From assembly GCF_001650715.1 (NCBI RefSeq), contig NZ_LWQT01000066.1, positions 62,001 to 126,000 of the forward strand: a stretch of DNA of 64,000 bases, in the 5' to 3' direction. Below are positions 47,301 through 55,357 of this stretch, one piece after another (the stretch's first letter is position 1; each line of letters opens with the position of its first letter). Both the position numbers and the translations under genes were made by a program. This stretch comes from Paramagnetospirillum marisnigri. GTDB lineage: Bacteria; Pseudomonadota; Alphaproteobacteria; Rhodospirillales; Magnetospirillaceae. Below the pieces are notes generated by a model that saw only the letters and a list, made by a program, of their open reading frames with translations, ran no database searches and was not told where the DNA came from.

Positions 47301-48968
47301 TCAAAAGCCCTTGTAGACGAAATCGGGCACCGCCCCGGCATGGGACAGGGCGGCCAGCACCAGCAGCAGCAGCTTGACCGACAGCACCGCCGTCCCCGGC
47401 TTGGGCCGCTCCGCCGCCCAGTCGCGCAGAGACCATGCCGCCAGCAGCAGCAAGCCACCCAGCCCCGCCTTCATGGCGTCGTGCAGGCCGAAGCCCACCA
47501 GGCGCTCGATGGCCGAGGTGATGCCCAGCAGATTGCCCCAGACCAGCGCCAGCCACAGCAGGCCGAGATATTCGGCGGCGCTGGCCAGCGGCTCGGGCCA
47601 GCGCGCCAGGGCGCGGACAGCCGCATCCCAACTCCACAGGGCGAAGGCGGCGGCCAGCGAGGCCACCAGCATCAGCCGCGCGAGGCCAGAGCCGCCATAC
47701 AGGCGGATCAGGGCCTCCATCTGGCGGGCATCCAGCCACAGGCAGCACAGCATCAGGGTGAAGAAGGCCAGGGTCACCCCGCGTGCCAGGGCGGCGTAAA
47801 GGGGATGGGCGGCCAGCCGGGCATAGCCCTTCTTGCCCAGCCGTCCCTGCAACAGCAGCTGGAACAGCTTGTTGGCGGCGACGCCGAGGCCGAGGATCAG
47901 GCCGTACCAGCGGAATTCCTCGGTGGTGCCGTGCCACACGCCCATGACCATGAAGGTGACCATGAAGGCGGGCACCGCCAGATAGGCCGAGGCCTTGCCG
48001 CGCCCCACATGCTGGGCCAAGGCCATCAGCAGCGGCTGGAACAGATAGGTCTTGAACCAGTCCGACAGGGTGATGTGCCAGCGGGTCCAGAATTCCAGCA
48101 GGCTGCGCGACCGCATGGGGCGATCGAAATTCTCGGGCAGGGAAAAGCCGAACAGCCGCGCCGCACCCAGGACGATATCCATGTAGCCCGAGAAATTGAC
48201 GTAGAGATAGGCCAGGAAGGCGGCCCCGTGCAGCAGCAGCCGCGCCGACAGCCGCACCAGGGTATCGCCGTTGGAATTGGAGAACACCCAGGCGATGGGA
48301 CCGCCCATGCCGTGGAAGATGGACAGGCCAAAATCCTTGTCCGGGCCGATGGCCAGCGGCAGGTTGGCGGCGATGTCGCTGGCCACCACGGCGGTGGCCA
48401 CCACCTTGACGAAGCCGTCCAGCATGCGGGCCAGGGCGGCCTGGATCTGGCCTGGCCCCAACTGCTCCGTCGATCGCGCCACCCGGTCGCGGTGGTCCTC
48501 GTAGCGCTGGATCGGCCCGGCGACGAAGGTCAGGAAACAGAACAGATAGTTGAGGTAGTCCACCGGGTCGGGGACCCGCTCCAGGGCCTCTTGGCGCACA
48601 TCGATCAGCAGGTGCAGCACCCGGAACAGCAGATAGGACAGACCCACGGCGGCATAGGGGAAGTCCAGCAACAGGGCGTCGGGCAGCAGGGAATAGCGCT
48701 TCAGCACCACGAACCAGCCCAGCAGGCCGAGAATGGCCAGGGGCAGGGCCGCTTCGCTCCGCGCCCGTACCATGACATGCAGCAGCAGCCAGCCGATCAC
48801 GGCGAAGGACGCCACCGGCACGAAGGCCAGGGGCGTCTGGAAGAAGCTGGCGACGAAGACGGCGTTGATGGCGGCCATCCGCCAGCGCGACGGCAGGCGG
48901 GGCAGGCCGTGGAAGGCCAGCAGGGCGCCCAGCAGGAAGGCGAGGAAGGTGGGTGATCCGATATTCAC
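47301..48968 (-). CDS. MBOAT family O-acyltransferase (AlgI/DltB-like)
   Basis: The 555-residue membrane protein (GTG at 48968) has about a dozen helices. Family marks are FVAGPIQRYEDHRDRVARST, LYVNFSGYMDIVLGAARLFG, FDRPMRSRSLLEFWTRWHIT, LSDWFKTYLFQPLL and the catalytic His in VMGVWHGTTEEFRWYGLILG. MBOAT proteins pass acyl (often acetyl) groups across the membrane to polysaccharides. Start and stop junctions with the heparinase-like and SGNH genes show one operon. Confidence 0.92.
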   Translation of the reverse strand: MNIGSPTFLAFLLGALLAFHGLPRLPSRWRMAAINAVFVASFFQTPLAFVPVASFAVIGWLLLHVMVRARSEAALPLAILGLLGWFVVLKRYSLLPDALLLDFPYAAVGLSYLLFRVLHLLIDVRQEALERVPDPVDYLNYLFCFLTFVAGPIQRYEDHRDRVARSTEQLGPGQIQAALARMLDGFVKVVATAVVASDIAANLPLAIGPDKDFGLSIFHGMGGPIAWVFSNSNGDTLVRLSARLLLHGAAFLAYLYVNFSGYMDIVLGAARLFGFSLPENFDRPMRSRSLLEFWTRWHITLSDWFKTYLFQPLLMALAQHVGRGKASAYLAVPAFMVTFMVMGVWHGTTEEFRWYGLILGLGVAANKLFQLLLQGRLGKKGYARLAAHPLYAALARGVTLAFFTLMLCCLWLDARQMEALIRLYGGSGLARLMLVASLAAAFALWSWDAAVRALARWPEPLASAAEYLGLLWLALVWGNLLGITSAIERLVGFGLHDAMKAGLGGLLLLAAWSLRDWAAERPKPGTAVLSVKLLLLVLAALSHAGAVPDFVYKGF

Positions 48969-50686
48969 GCCGCCTCCACCCGGATCAGGCCGGACCAGGG
49001 CAGCGGCGCGGCGGCGATGGTGATCTCGATGCGGCTGGCGGGCACGCCCTCGCCATAGGCGGTCCACAGGGTGGTCGGGCTAACCGTGATCTCGGCATCC
49101 GGGGCGGTGATGGTGAAGCGGCGCCCGCCGGGGGCATGAAGATGCAGCCCGCCCGCCACCGCCTCGACCCGGCAGGTGGTATGCAGGCGGCGGATCAGGA
49201 GATGGGGGCCGCTGCCCGCCACCGTGTCGGTGATGTCCAGCCTGCGGCCCTCGAATCGCCAGCGCCGGGTGACGGCACCGACGCCTTTGAGGCGGCGAAA
49301 ACCGTTGATGTTCAGGTCGATGCCGTCGGGATCGCGGACCAGCCGGGGCGGCGCGCCGCCGAGCGTGCGGCGGAAGGACTCGGCGTAATAGGGCTTGTTG
49401 GCGGCGTAGGGATCGAAGCCGTCCACCGACAGGCCGTTATGGGCCTGGGCCGACACCATCTCGTCGGCCTCGCCCGCCACGGCATAGCTGCCGCGCCCCA
49501 GGTCGACGAACACCGCTTCCTTCTCGAAATGCAGTTCGAAGCCGCCGCAATCCTGGTGGCCGTGGCCGGGCATCTGGCTCCACCCCTCGGGATCGGCGTG
49601 CCACAGTCCCATCCAGTCGCCGAAGGAGGCCTTCAGCCAGCCGTCCTCGGCCAGGGGCTCGCTGGGCGCCACCTCGTCCAGCAGGGCGGCCAGGGGGGCG
49701 CGCTGGTCGGGGGGCAGCACGTCCAGCCAGCCCGAGCGGCGATCGCCGCCGGGAAGCAGGCCGAACAGATGCTCGGGCGGGCAGTCGGGCGAGATGTCGC
49801 CCACCAGGGGGAAGCGACCGGGCAGGCAGAGATGGGGCAGCACCGCCACGGCGCGGCGCAGCGCTTTCTCGAAGACCTCGGCCTCGGGGCGGTGATGCTC
49901 GCGCGCCGCCAGCCAGACGCTGGACAGCGACCGGGTCAGCAGCAGGTGGTAATGGCTGGAACCCTCGCGCAGCAGCCCCGACACCCGGAAGATGCGGCCC
50001 AGTTCCGAAGTCAGGATGGCGGCGCCGGCCGCGGTGGCGCGGGGCAGGCCGAGGGCTAGGCCCAGCAGGTAAAGGCCGCGGCCGTTGTTGAACAGGTGGT
50101 TCGAGGTGTGGTGCTCGCCGAAATATTCCAGCCGCGCCGCCATGGCGGGGGCATGGGCCGCCAGCACGGCCAGGGTATCCTCGGCCGGACCGGGCAGGCC
50201 GTGGCGGCGGATGAAGGTGATCAGGTTGATGGCGCGTTCGGCGGCGGTATAGGGATGCCAGGCCCAGGAGGAATCCGGGGTGCCGAAGCGAGCCCTCCAG
50301 GCGGCCCAGATGGTCGCCACCCAGCGGGCGTCGTCGCCCGGCTTCATCATGGGCACCCAGGCGAAGCGGTGCAGACCCAGCTGGGTCTCGGGATCGTCCA
50401 GCGGGGCGGCCACCAGTGTCGCCTCGCCGCCGGGCTCCACCTCCAGCACCCGACCGGGCAGCCGCAGGGTCAGGCGGCCCCGGGGGCTACCTTCGGGCAA
50501 GGCGGGGAACACCGCCTGGGGCGTCTCCGGCTCCAGCCCGGCCCAGCCCGGCCCCAGGCAAGGCGGGCGATGGGGGGTGAAGGCGGGCTCGCCCGGGGTC
50601 AGCCGCAGGGCGCGCAGGATCAGCCAGCGCCGCAGCACGGGGTCGTCGGAGAGTTGCCGCAGTTTGCGCTTCAGGCCGTCCAGCAT
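48965..50686 (-). CDS. Heparinase II/III family polysaccharide lyase-like protein
   Basis: The 573-residue protein has an alpha/alpha-toroid N-terminal half (WHPYTAAERAINLITFIRRH, YFGEHHTSNHLFNNGRGLYL) and a C-terminal beta-sandwich. Family residues appear in MPGHGHQDCGGFELHFEKEA and VSAQAHNGLSVDG, the usual His-rich lyase centre. No signal peptide is obvious. In synthesis loci such proteins trim or edit acidic polysaccharide. It is the first gene of the operon with MBOAT and SGNH. Confidence 0.85.
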   Translation of the reverse strand: MLDGLKRKLRQLSDDPVLRRWLILRALRLTPGEPAFTPHRPPCLGPGWAGLEPETPQAVFPALPEGSPRGRLTLRLPGRVLEVEPGGEATLVAAPLDDPETQLGLHRFAWVPMMKPGDDARWVATIWAAWRARFGTPDSSWAWHPYTAAERAINLITFIRRHGLPGPAEDTLAVLAAHAPAMAARLEYFGEHHTSNHLFNNGRGLYLLGLALGLPRATAAGAAILTSELGRIFRVSGLLREGSSHYHLLLTRSLSSVWLAAREHHRPEAEVFEKALRRAVAVLPHLCLPGRFPLVGDISPDCPPEHLFGLLPGGDRRSGWLDVLPPDQRAPLAALLDEVAPSEPLAEDGWLKASFGDWMGLWHADPEGWSQMPGHGHQDCGGFELHFEKEAVFVDLGRGSYAVAGEADEMVSAQAHNGLSVDGFDPYAANKPYYAESFRRTLGGAPPRLVRDPDGIDLNINGFRRLKGVGAVTRRWRFEGRRLDITDTVAGSGPHLLIRRLHTTCRVEAVAGGLHLHAPGGRRFTITAPDAEITVSPTTLWTAYGEGVPASRIEITIAAAPLPWSGLIRVEAA

Positions 50687-50736
50687 GAAAATGCTTGTAG
50701 CGGAGTGAAAGGCCGGAAGCTATAGAGGATCGCACC

Positions 50737-51660
50737 ATGACCGCTCCCGCCAAATCCGACATCCAAGCCTTCTGGAAGGCGCTGTACAACTCGCTCTACG
50801 AGGATGTGGACGCGCATCTGACCCGTGACGCCCTGTTCAAGTCGCTGGACGACCTGGAAGACATGTTCCGCCTGCGCCGTCACATGGCGGTGGTGGAAAT
50901 GCCGCTGGCCGAGCTGGCGGGCAAGCGGGTGCTGGAAGTGGGGCCGGGTGCCGGCGGCCATTCCGCCCTGTTCGCCAAGCATGGCGCCATCATGACCAGC
51001 CTGGACATCACCCCGGCCAGGGCGCGGGCCACCGAGGCCAAATTCCGCCTGATGGGCGAGGCGGCGGCGGACTGCCACGCGGTCAATGGCGATTCGGAAA
51101 ACCTGCCCTTCGCCGATGCCAGTTTCGATATCGTCTATTCCAACGGGGTGCTGCACCACACCCTGGACACCGAAAGGGCCATCGCCGAGGTGTTCAGGGT
51201 GCTCAAGCCCGGCGGACGGGCGGTGATCATGCTCTATTGCAAGAGCTCGTGGCACTACTGGATCAACATGTTCCTGCCCATCGGCCTGCTGATGGGCAAG
51301 GCGTTCCGCGACCCCAACTGGCTGGGCAAGGCCACCGAATGGGGCGGCAAGGACCGCCAGACCGTGGCCAATCCCATCACCCGTTGCTATACCGGCGCCG
51401 AAATCGGGCGGCTGTTCGCCGCCTTCAAGGACGTGACCTGGCGCAAGGGCGAGTTCTACTGGTATCTGGTGCCCAAGCTGGGGCGGCTGTACCGCAAATA
51501 CCAGATCAAGCGCTACGGCACCCATCCCGGCGGCGTGCTGGTCTATGGCGAGCCCTGGCCGATCCAGTCGCCGCTGGAGCTGAAGCTGGGCGAGATCATG
51601 GGCTTTTCCTGGTTCATAGCGGCGAGGAAGCCGAAGAACACCCCCCTCCCCCCGCCATAG
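50737..51660 (+). CDS. Class I SAM-dependent methyltransferase
   Basis: The 307-residue protein has SAM motif I VLEVGPGAGGHSALFAKHGA near residue 68, motif II DSENLPFADASFDIVYSNGV near 122 and motif III FRVLKPGGRAVIMLYCKSSW, a UbiE/type-11 layout. A C-terminal part (YKKY-like basic LYRKYQIKRYGTHPGG) may bind the acceptor. The last residues (NTPLPPP) are encoded by the family II palindromic repeat that begins inside the gene. It probably methylates a sugar or lipid of this locus. Confidence 0.85.
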   Translation: MTAPAKSDIQAFWKALYNSLYEDVDAHLTRDALFKSLDDLEDMFRLRRHMAVVEMPLAELAGKRVLEVGPGAGGHSALFAKHGAIMTSLDITPARARATEAKFRLMGEAAADCHAVNGDSENLPFADASFDIVYSNGVLHHTLDTERAIAEVFRVLKPGGRAVIMLYCKSSWHYWINMFLPIGLLMGKAFRDPNWLGKATEWGGKDRQTVANPITRCYTGAEIGRLFAAFKDVTWRKGEFYWYLVPKLGRLYRKYQIKRYGTHPGGVLVYGEPWPIQSPLELKLGEIMGFSWFIAARKPKNTPLPPP

Positions 51661-51725
51661 GTAGGGGGAGGCCGGGAGGGGGGCCCCCACCCCGACCCTC
51701 CCCCGGCAAAGCCGAGGGAGGGGGA
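51640..51725. repeat. Family II GC-rich palindromic repeat
   Basis: GGGGGAGGCCGGGAGGGGGG, CCCCCACCCCGACC and CTCCCCCGGCAAAGCCGAGG follow each other between two convergent genes. The inner CCCCCGGC...GCCGAGGGAGGGGG hairpin matches the copies at 1655-1785. The left edge supplies the last codons of the methyltransferase gene. Confidence 0.65.
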
Positions 51726-51732
51726 TATGTCC

Positions 51733-52758
51733 TCACGGCACCACGAACTGCCAGCCGAACCAGCGCCAGCGCCCTTCCAGGGTGGCGACGGTGCAGTTGA
51801 GGCGCACCCGGCCCTGGGGCAGCGGCTTGCTCATGCGCACCTCCACCCGTGGCCCCAGGCGTTCCACCCGCACCTGTCCCTGATGCGAGGCGAAGCAGGC
51901 CAGCCCATCGATACCGGGGATCTCCTCGGCCAGGGTGAAGCCGAAGGCCGGGGGATTGGCCCTGACCAGGGGATCGGCGGGGGTGATATCGGTGACCGGC
52001 AGCGGCAGCGCGCGTAGGGCTAGGCGGATGCGATCGGGCTCGCCATAGGCGGCGGTGGCGGCGAAACGGGGCAGATAGGTGGGATCGGCCTTGGCCCAGG
52101 CGGCGCCGGAATGCTGGCCGAAGGCGACTTTGTAGCCCGCCTGACGCACCAGCCGCATGGAGTCGGCGCTGGCCTCGCCCCAGGGCCAGACGAAAATCTC
52201 GGGCACCCGGCCCAATTCCTGCAGGAAGCGCTCCCGTGCCTTGGCCAGGTCGGCGGCGACGGCGTCGGGGCTGGCCTTGGCCATGCGCAGCCGGGCGGCG
52301 CCTTGGCTGGCGATGGCGACGCCCGCCTGGGCCAGATCGCGCAACTGGTTCCAGCTCAGCCCATCGGGGCCGCCGCGATCCACCTCGTCGGTGGCCACCG
52401 CCAGGGTTACCGGCACGCCCGCCTTGCGCAGCAGCGGCCAGGCGCGGCGAACGAAGGTGGCGCTGTCCTCGTCCACGGTCAGGGAGACTGCCTTGTCGGG
52501 CAGGGCACGGCCCTGCGCCATGGCCTCGACCACTTCGGCCAGGGGTAGCACCGTGTGACCACCGGACTTGAACTCGGCCAGATGGGCGGCCAGTTGCTCG
52601 GTAGTGGTGTTGAGCGCCGGAATGCGGTCGTCGTCAAAGCGGTGATAGAGCAGCACCACGGCGGACTCGGCAGCCAGGGCCGATGGGGCCCCGCCCGCCA
52701 GCAGCCCCACCAGCAGCCCCATCGGCACCAAGGCCCAGGCGCGACATCGACCCGCCAT
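51733..52758 (-). CDS. Polysaccharide-deacetylase-fold protein lacking the zinc histidines
   Basis: The 341-residue protein has a signal peptide (LVPMGLLVGLLAGGAPSALA) and the NodB/PgaB fold order: VVLLYHRFDDDRIPALNTTT, motif 1 SLTVDEDSATFVRRAWPLLR, and the late EIFVWPWGEASADSMRLVRQ. In motif 1 the usual TFDDG reads TVDED. In motif 2 the usual SHTxxH reads IASQGAARLRM, so both zinc histidines are missing. Metal-dependent deacetylation is therefore unlikely. It may bind polysaccharide or catalyse something else. It is the last gene of the operon that starts at 58345. Confidence 0.75.
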   Translation of the reverse strand: MAGRCRAWALVPMGLLVGLLAGGAPSALAAESAVVLLYHRFDDDRIPALNTTTEQLAAHLAEFKSGGHTVLPLAEVVEAMAQGRALPDKAVSLTVDEDSATFVRRAWPLLRKAGVPVTLAVATDEVDRGGPDGLSWNQLRDLAQAGVAIASQGAARLRMAKASPDAVAADLAKARERFLQELGRVPEIFVWPWGEASADSMRLVRQAGYKVAFGQHSGAAWAKADPTYLPRFAATAAYGEPDRIRLALRALPLPVTDITPADPLVRANPPAFGFTLAEEIPGIDGLACFASHQGQVRVERLGPRVEVRMSKPLPQGRVRLNCTVATLEGRWRWFGWQFVVP

Positions 52759-52766
52759 GGCTCTCG

Positions 52767-54272
52767 CTAGGCCTCGTCCACCAGCTTGCGCTTGAGCCGC
52801 GTCGTCGACATGGCTTCCACATGGCGCCGCGTCTCCCAGCCGAAGCGCTGCGCCACCATGCCGAGATAGCGCTCGTTCTCGAAATATTCGTGGAAGGCAT
52901 CATCGCGGAACTTCAGCACCTGGGCCGCCGTGCAATGCTCCGTTGGCAGCGGCTGGCAGTCGTAGGAATGCTGCGAGAAGCCCGACCAGCTTTGCGGCAG
53001 TGCCCAGCCCTGGGCCACCGCCTGGTGGTAGAGCTGCGAGCCGGGATAGGCCATGGCGGAATAGAAATTGGCGAATTCGCAGTTGAGTTCCTTGGACAGG
53101 TCCAGGGTCTCGCGCATGGTCTCCAGCGTATCGTCGGGCAGGCCGAAGATGTAGTTGCCGATGACGCAGATGCCCGCTTTCTGGATGTCGCGGACGATGC
53201 CGATGATGTCTTCCTGCTTCAGGGCCTTGTCGGCGCCGTCGCGCACATGCTTTGAGCCCGATTCGATGCCCAGCGCCAGCCAGCGGATGCCCGCCTTGCG
53301 CAGCTTGGCCAGCATGGCGGGCTTCACCGTGTCGACCCGGGCATAGGCCCAGAAGTTCAGCTCGTCGGAATAACCCAGCTCGATCAATCCGTCGCAGATG
53401 GCGTTCACGTGCCGGTCGTTGAGCACGAACATCTCGTCGATGATCTTGAAGGTCTTGACGCCATGGGTGCGGTAAAGCCGGTCCACCTCGGCCACCACCT
53501 GAACGGGGGAGCGCATGCGGTAGCGGTTGGCGTCGAACGGGGCGTTGATGCAGCAGAAGCTGCACTTATAGGGGCAGCCCAACGAGGTATAGATGCTGGC
53601 ATAGGGCTTGCGCGATCCCAGATCGCCAAAGCATTGCCAGTTATGGGCGCGGTACTTGTCCATGGGCAACAGGTGCCAGACATTGCCGTGCAGGTCGGCG
53701 TCCAGGTCATGGGTCAGGGCGGCGGGCTTGTTGACGCGGATCACGTCCTCGCCGTCGCGCCAGACCAGACCGGCCACGTCGGCGGGCTCTTCCGCCGCGC
53801 CCGATTGCAGCCAGTCGAGCAGTTGCACCACGGTGGCGGGACCTTCGCCCTTGCAGGCGAAATCCACCTTCTCCTCGGCCAGGGTCTTTTCCGGCAGCGC
53901 CGAGACATGGCCGCCGACGATCAGGATCGGCAGTTCCGGGGCGGTATCCTTCAGGGCCTCGCAGGCATGGGCGGCGCCCACCATCTGCTGGGTCGAGGCC
54001 GAGGGCTGGTGTCCGAACACCACCATCACCACCAGGGTGGGGTTCAGGGCCTTGACCCGGGCGGCGACCTCGTCCGGGCCGATTTCCTCGGCCTCGGAAT
54101 CGATGATGGTGACGGTCTTGCCCCGGTCCAGGGCGTAACCGGCGATCAGGCGGCACCACAGCGGCGGCTCGATGGCGGTCAGCTCGCCACCCAGCTCCTG
54201 GTACACCGCCTCGCGACCGCCGGGATTGACCAGGACCAGATCGACGCGCTCGGACTCCATGGGCTCAGACAT
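52767..54272 (-). CDS. B12-binding domain radical SAM protein
   Basis: The 501-residue protein has an N-terminal cobalamin-binding-like domain (about 8-150: VDLVLVNPGGREAVYQELGG, LVVMVVFGHQPSASTQQMVG, ELPILIVGGHVSALPEKTLA) and a radical SAM core with the cluster Cys in LGCPYKCSFCCINAPFDANR near residue 233. KTFKIIDEMFVLNDRHVNAI, LALGIESGSKHVRDGADKAL and GNYIFGLPDDTLETMRETLD complete the barrel. It resembles class B methylases of sugars and natural products, but the reaction is unassigned. It overlaps the epimerase gene upstream by 8 bases. Confidence 0.88.
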   Translation of the reverse strand: MSEPMESERVDLVLVNPGGREAVYQELGGELTAIEPPLWCRLIAGYALDRGKTVTIIDSEAEEIGPDEVAARVKALNPTLVVMVVFGHQPSASTQQMVGAAHACEALKDTAPELPILIVGGHVSALPEKTLAEEKVDFACKGEGPATVVQLLDWLQSGAAEEPADVAGLVWRDGEDVIRVNKPAALTHDLDADLHGNVWHLLPMDKYRAHNWQCFGDLGSRKPYASIYTSLGCPYKCSFCCINAPFDANRYRMRSPVQVVAEVDRLYRTHGVKTFKIIDEMFVLNDRHVNAICDGLIELGYSDELNFWAYARVDTVKPAMLAKLRKAGIRWLALGIESGSKHVRDGADKALKQEDIIGIVRDIQKAGICVIGNYIFGLPDDTLETMRETLDLSKELNCEFANFYSAMAYPGSQLYHQAVAQGWALPQSWSGFSQHSYDCQPLPTEHCTAAQVLKFRDDAFHEYFENERYLGMVAQRFGWETRRHVEAMSTTRLKRKLVDEA

Positions 54273-55203
54273 TGCCGTAGATCGAATTCTTGATCATGGT
54301 GAAGCCCTTCATCAGATCGGCGATGCCGAGATCCAGCGAATGGGCGGGCTTGAAGCCGGTCTTCTCGATCTTCTCGTTGGAGACGATGTAGTCGCGCTTG
54401 TCGGGGTCCTCGCCAATGGGCGCTTCCACGAAGACGAATTTGGGAATGTGCTTCTGGATCACCTGGCACAGTTCCCACTTGGACAGATTGGCATCCGACA
54501 GACCCACATTGTAGGGCTGGTTCTTCATGGACTCGAAATTGTTCAAGCCGTGCATGAAGGCGCGGGTGACGTCGCGCACATGGATGTAGTTGCGCTTGAA
54601 ATGGGGCTCGAACAGCACCACGGCGCGGTCGGTGACGGCGCGGTAGACGAAGTCGTTGACCAGCAGGTCGATACGCATGCGCGGCGCCATGCCGAACACG
54701 GTGGCGAGGCGGAAGCTGATGGCGTTGCCGCGTTCCAGCAGAGCCTGCTCGACCTCGACCTTATGGACGCCGTAGAGCGAGATGGGGCGCAGCGGAGTTT
54801 CCTCGGTGCAGAACTTGCCCTTCTCGCCGACGCCATAGCCGGAATTGGTGATGGGCATCAAGACGCGCTGGTTGGGCGACAGCATCTTGAACAGCATCTT
54901 CTGGGCGTCGAGATTCGTGGTGGTGGCGCCGATGGGGTCCATGGCGCAGAGCGGCGCGCCGACCAGGGCGGCCAGCGGGATCACCACGTCCTTGTCCTTG
55001 ATCAGTCCGGCCATCAGCTTCTCGTCGCGGCAGTCGCCCTTGACCACCGAGAAGTTGGGATCGGCGCAGACGCTGCCCAGCGAGTGCTGCTTGAACATGA
55101 AATTGTCCAGCACCGTGACCTTGTGGCCCGCCGCCAGCAGTTCGGGAACCATGATGGAGCCGAGATAGCCCGCGCCGCCGGTTACCAGGATGTTGTAGGT
55201 CAT
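54265..55203 (-). CDS. NAD-dependent sugar epimerase/dehydratase family protein
   Basis: The 312-residue extended SDR has NILVTGGAGYLGSIMVPELL at the N-terminus, a downstream VVIPLAALVGAPLCAMDPIG, an active-site SGYG and Tyr-x3-Lys in PISLYGVHKVEVEQALLERG. Substrate is unknown. It is the gene after the ColD-like dehydratase, separated by a family I repeat, and could reduce or epimerise the keto-sugar made there. Confidence 0.88.
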   Translation of the reverse strand: MTYNILVTGGAGYLGSIMVPELLAAGHKVTVLDNFMFKQHSLGSVCADPNFSVVKGDCRDEKLMAGLIKDKDVVIPLAALVGAPLCAMDPIGATTTNLDAQKMLFKMLSPNQRVLMPITNSGYGVGEKGKFCTEETPLRPISLYGVHKVEVEQALLERGNAISFRLATVFGMAPRMRIDLLVNDFVYRAVTDRAVVLFEPHFKRNYIHVRDVTRAFMHGLNNFESMKNQPYNVGLSDANLSKWELCQVIQKHIPKFVFVEAPIGEDPDKRDYIVSNEKIEKTGFKPAHSLDLGIADLMKGFTMIKNSIYGNV

Positions 55204-55222
55204 TGAGTCTTCCTTTCTTTTG

Positions 55223-55304
55223 CCTCAAGCGCCGGCGCGAACTCCGTTCGCTTGGCTTTCGCCGCATGAGCGGCGGGCGCTCAACGCGCCAGTCGCTTCG
55301 CTCC
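55223..55304 (+). repeat. Dispersed multi-hairpin repeat, family I, copy C
   Basis: CCTCAAGCGCCGGC, hairpin GCGAAC-TCC-GTTCGC (55237-55251), connector TTGGCTTTC, hairpin GCCGC-ATGA-GCGGC, hairpin GGCGC-TCAAC-GCGCC and the tail CAGTCGCTTCGCTCC. Loops 1 and 3 and the tail are identical to copy B at 23779-23866, whose stems differ but still pair. It is intergenic, between the dehydratase and epimerase genes. Confidence 0.8.
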
Positions 55305-55311
55305 CTTTCCC

Positions 55312-55352
55312 TCCCTCTCCCGCTTGCGGGGGAGGGCCGGGGTGGGGGCCTT
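55312..55352. repeat. Family II GC-rich palindromic repeat
   Basis: CCTCTCCCGCTTGCGGGGG, then AGGGCCGGGGTGGGGGCC, follows copy C of the family I repeat directly. The hairpin CTCCCGC-TT-GCGGGGG matches the form at 60874-60897. It lies just after the stop of the ColD-like gene. Confidence 0.6.
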
Positions 55353-55357
55353 TTATC

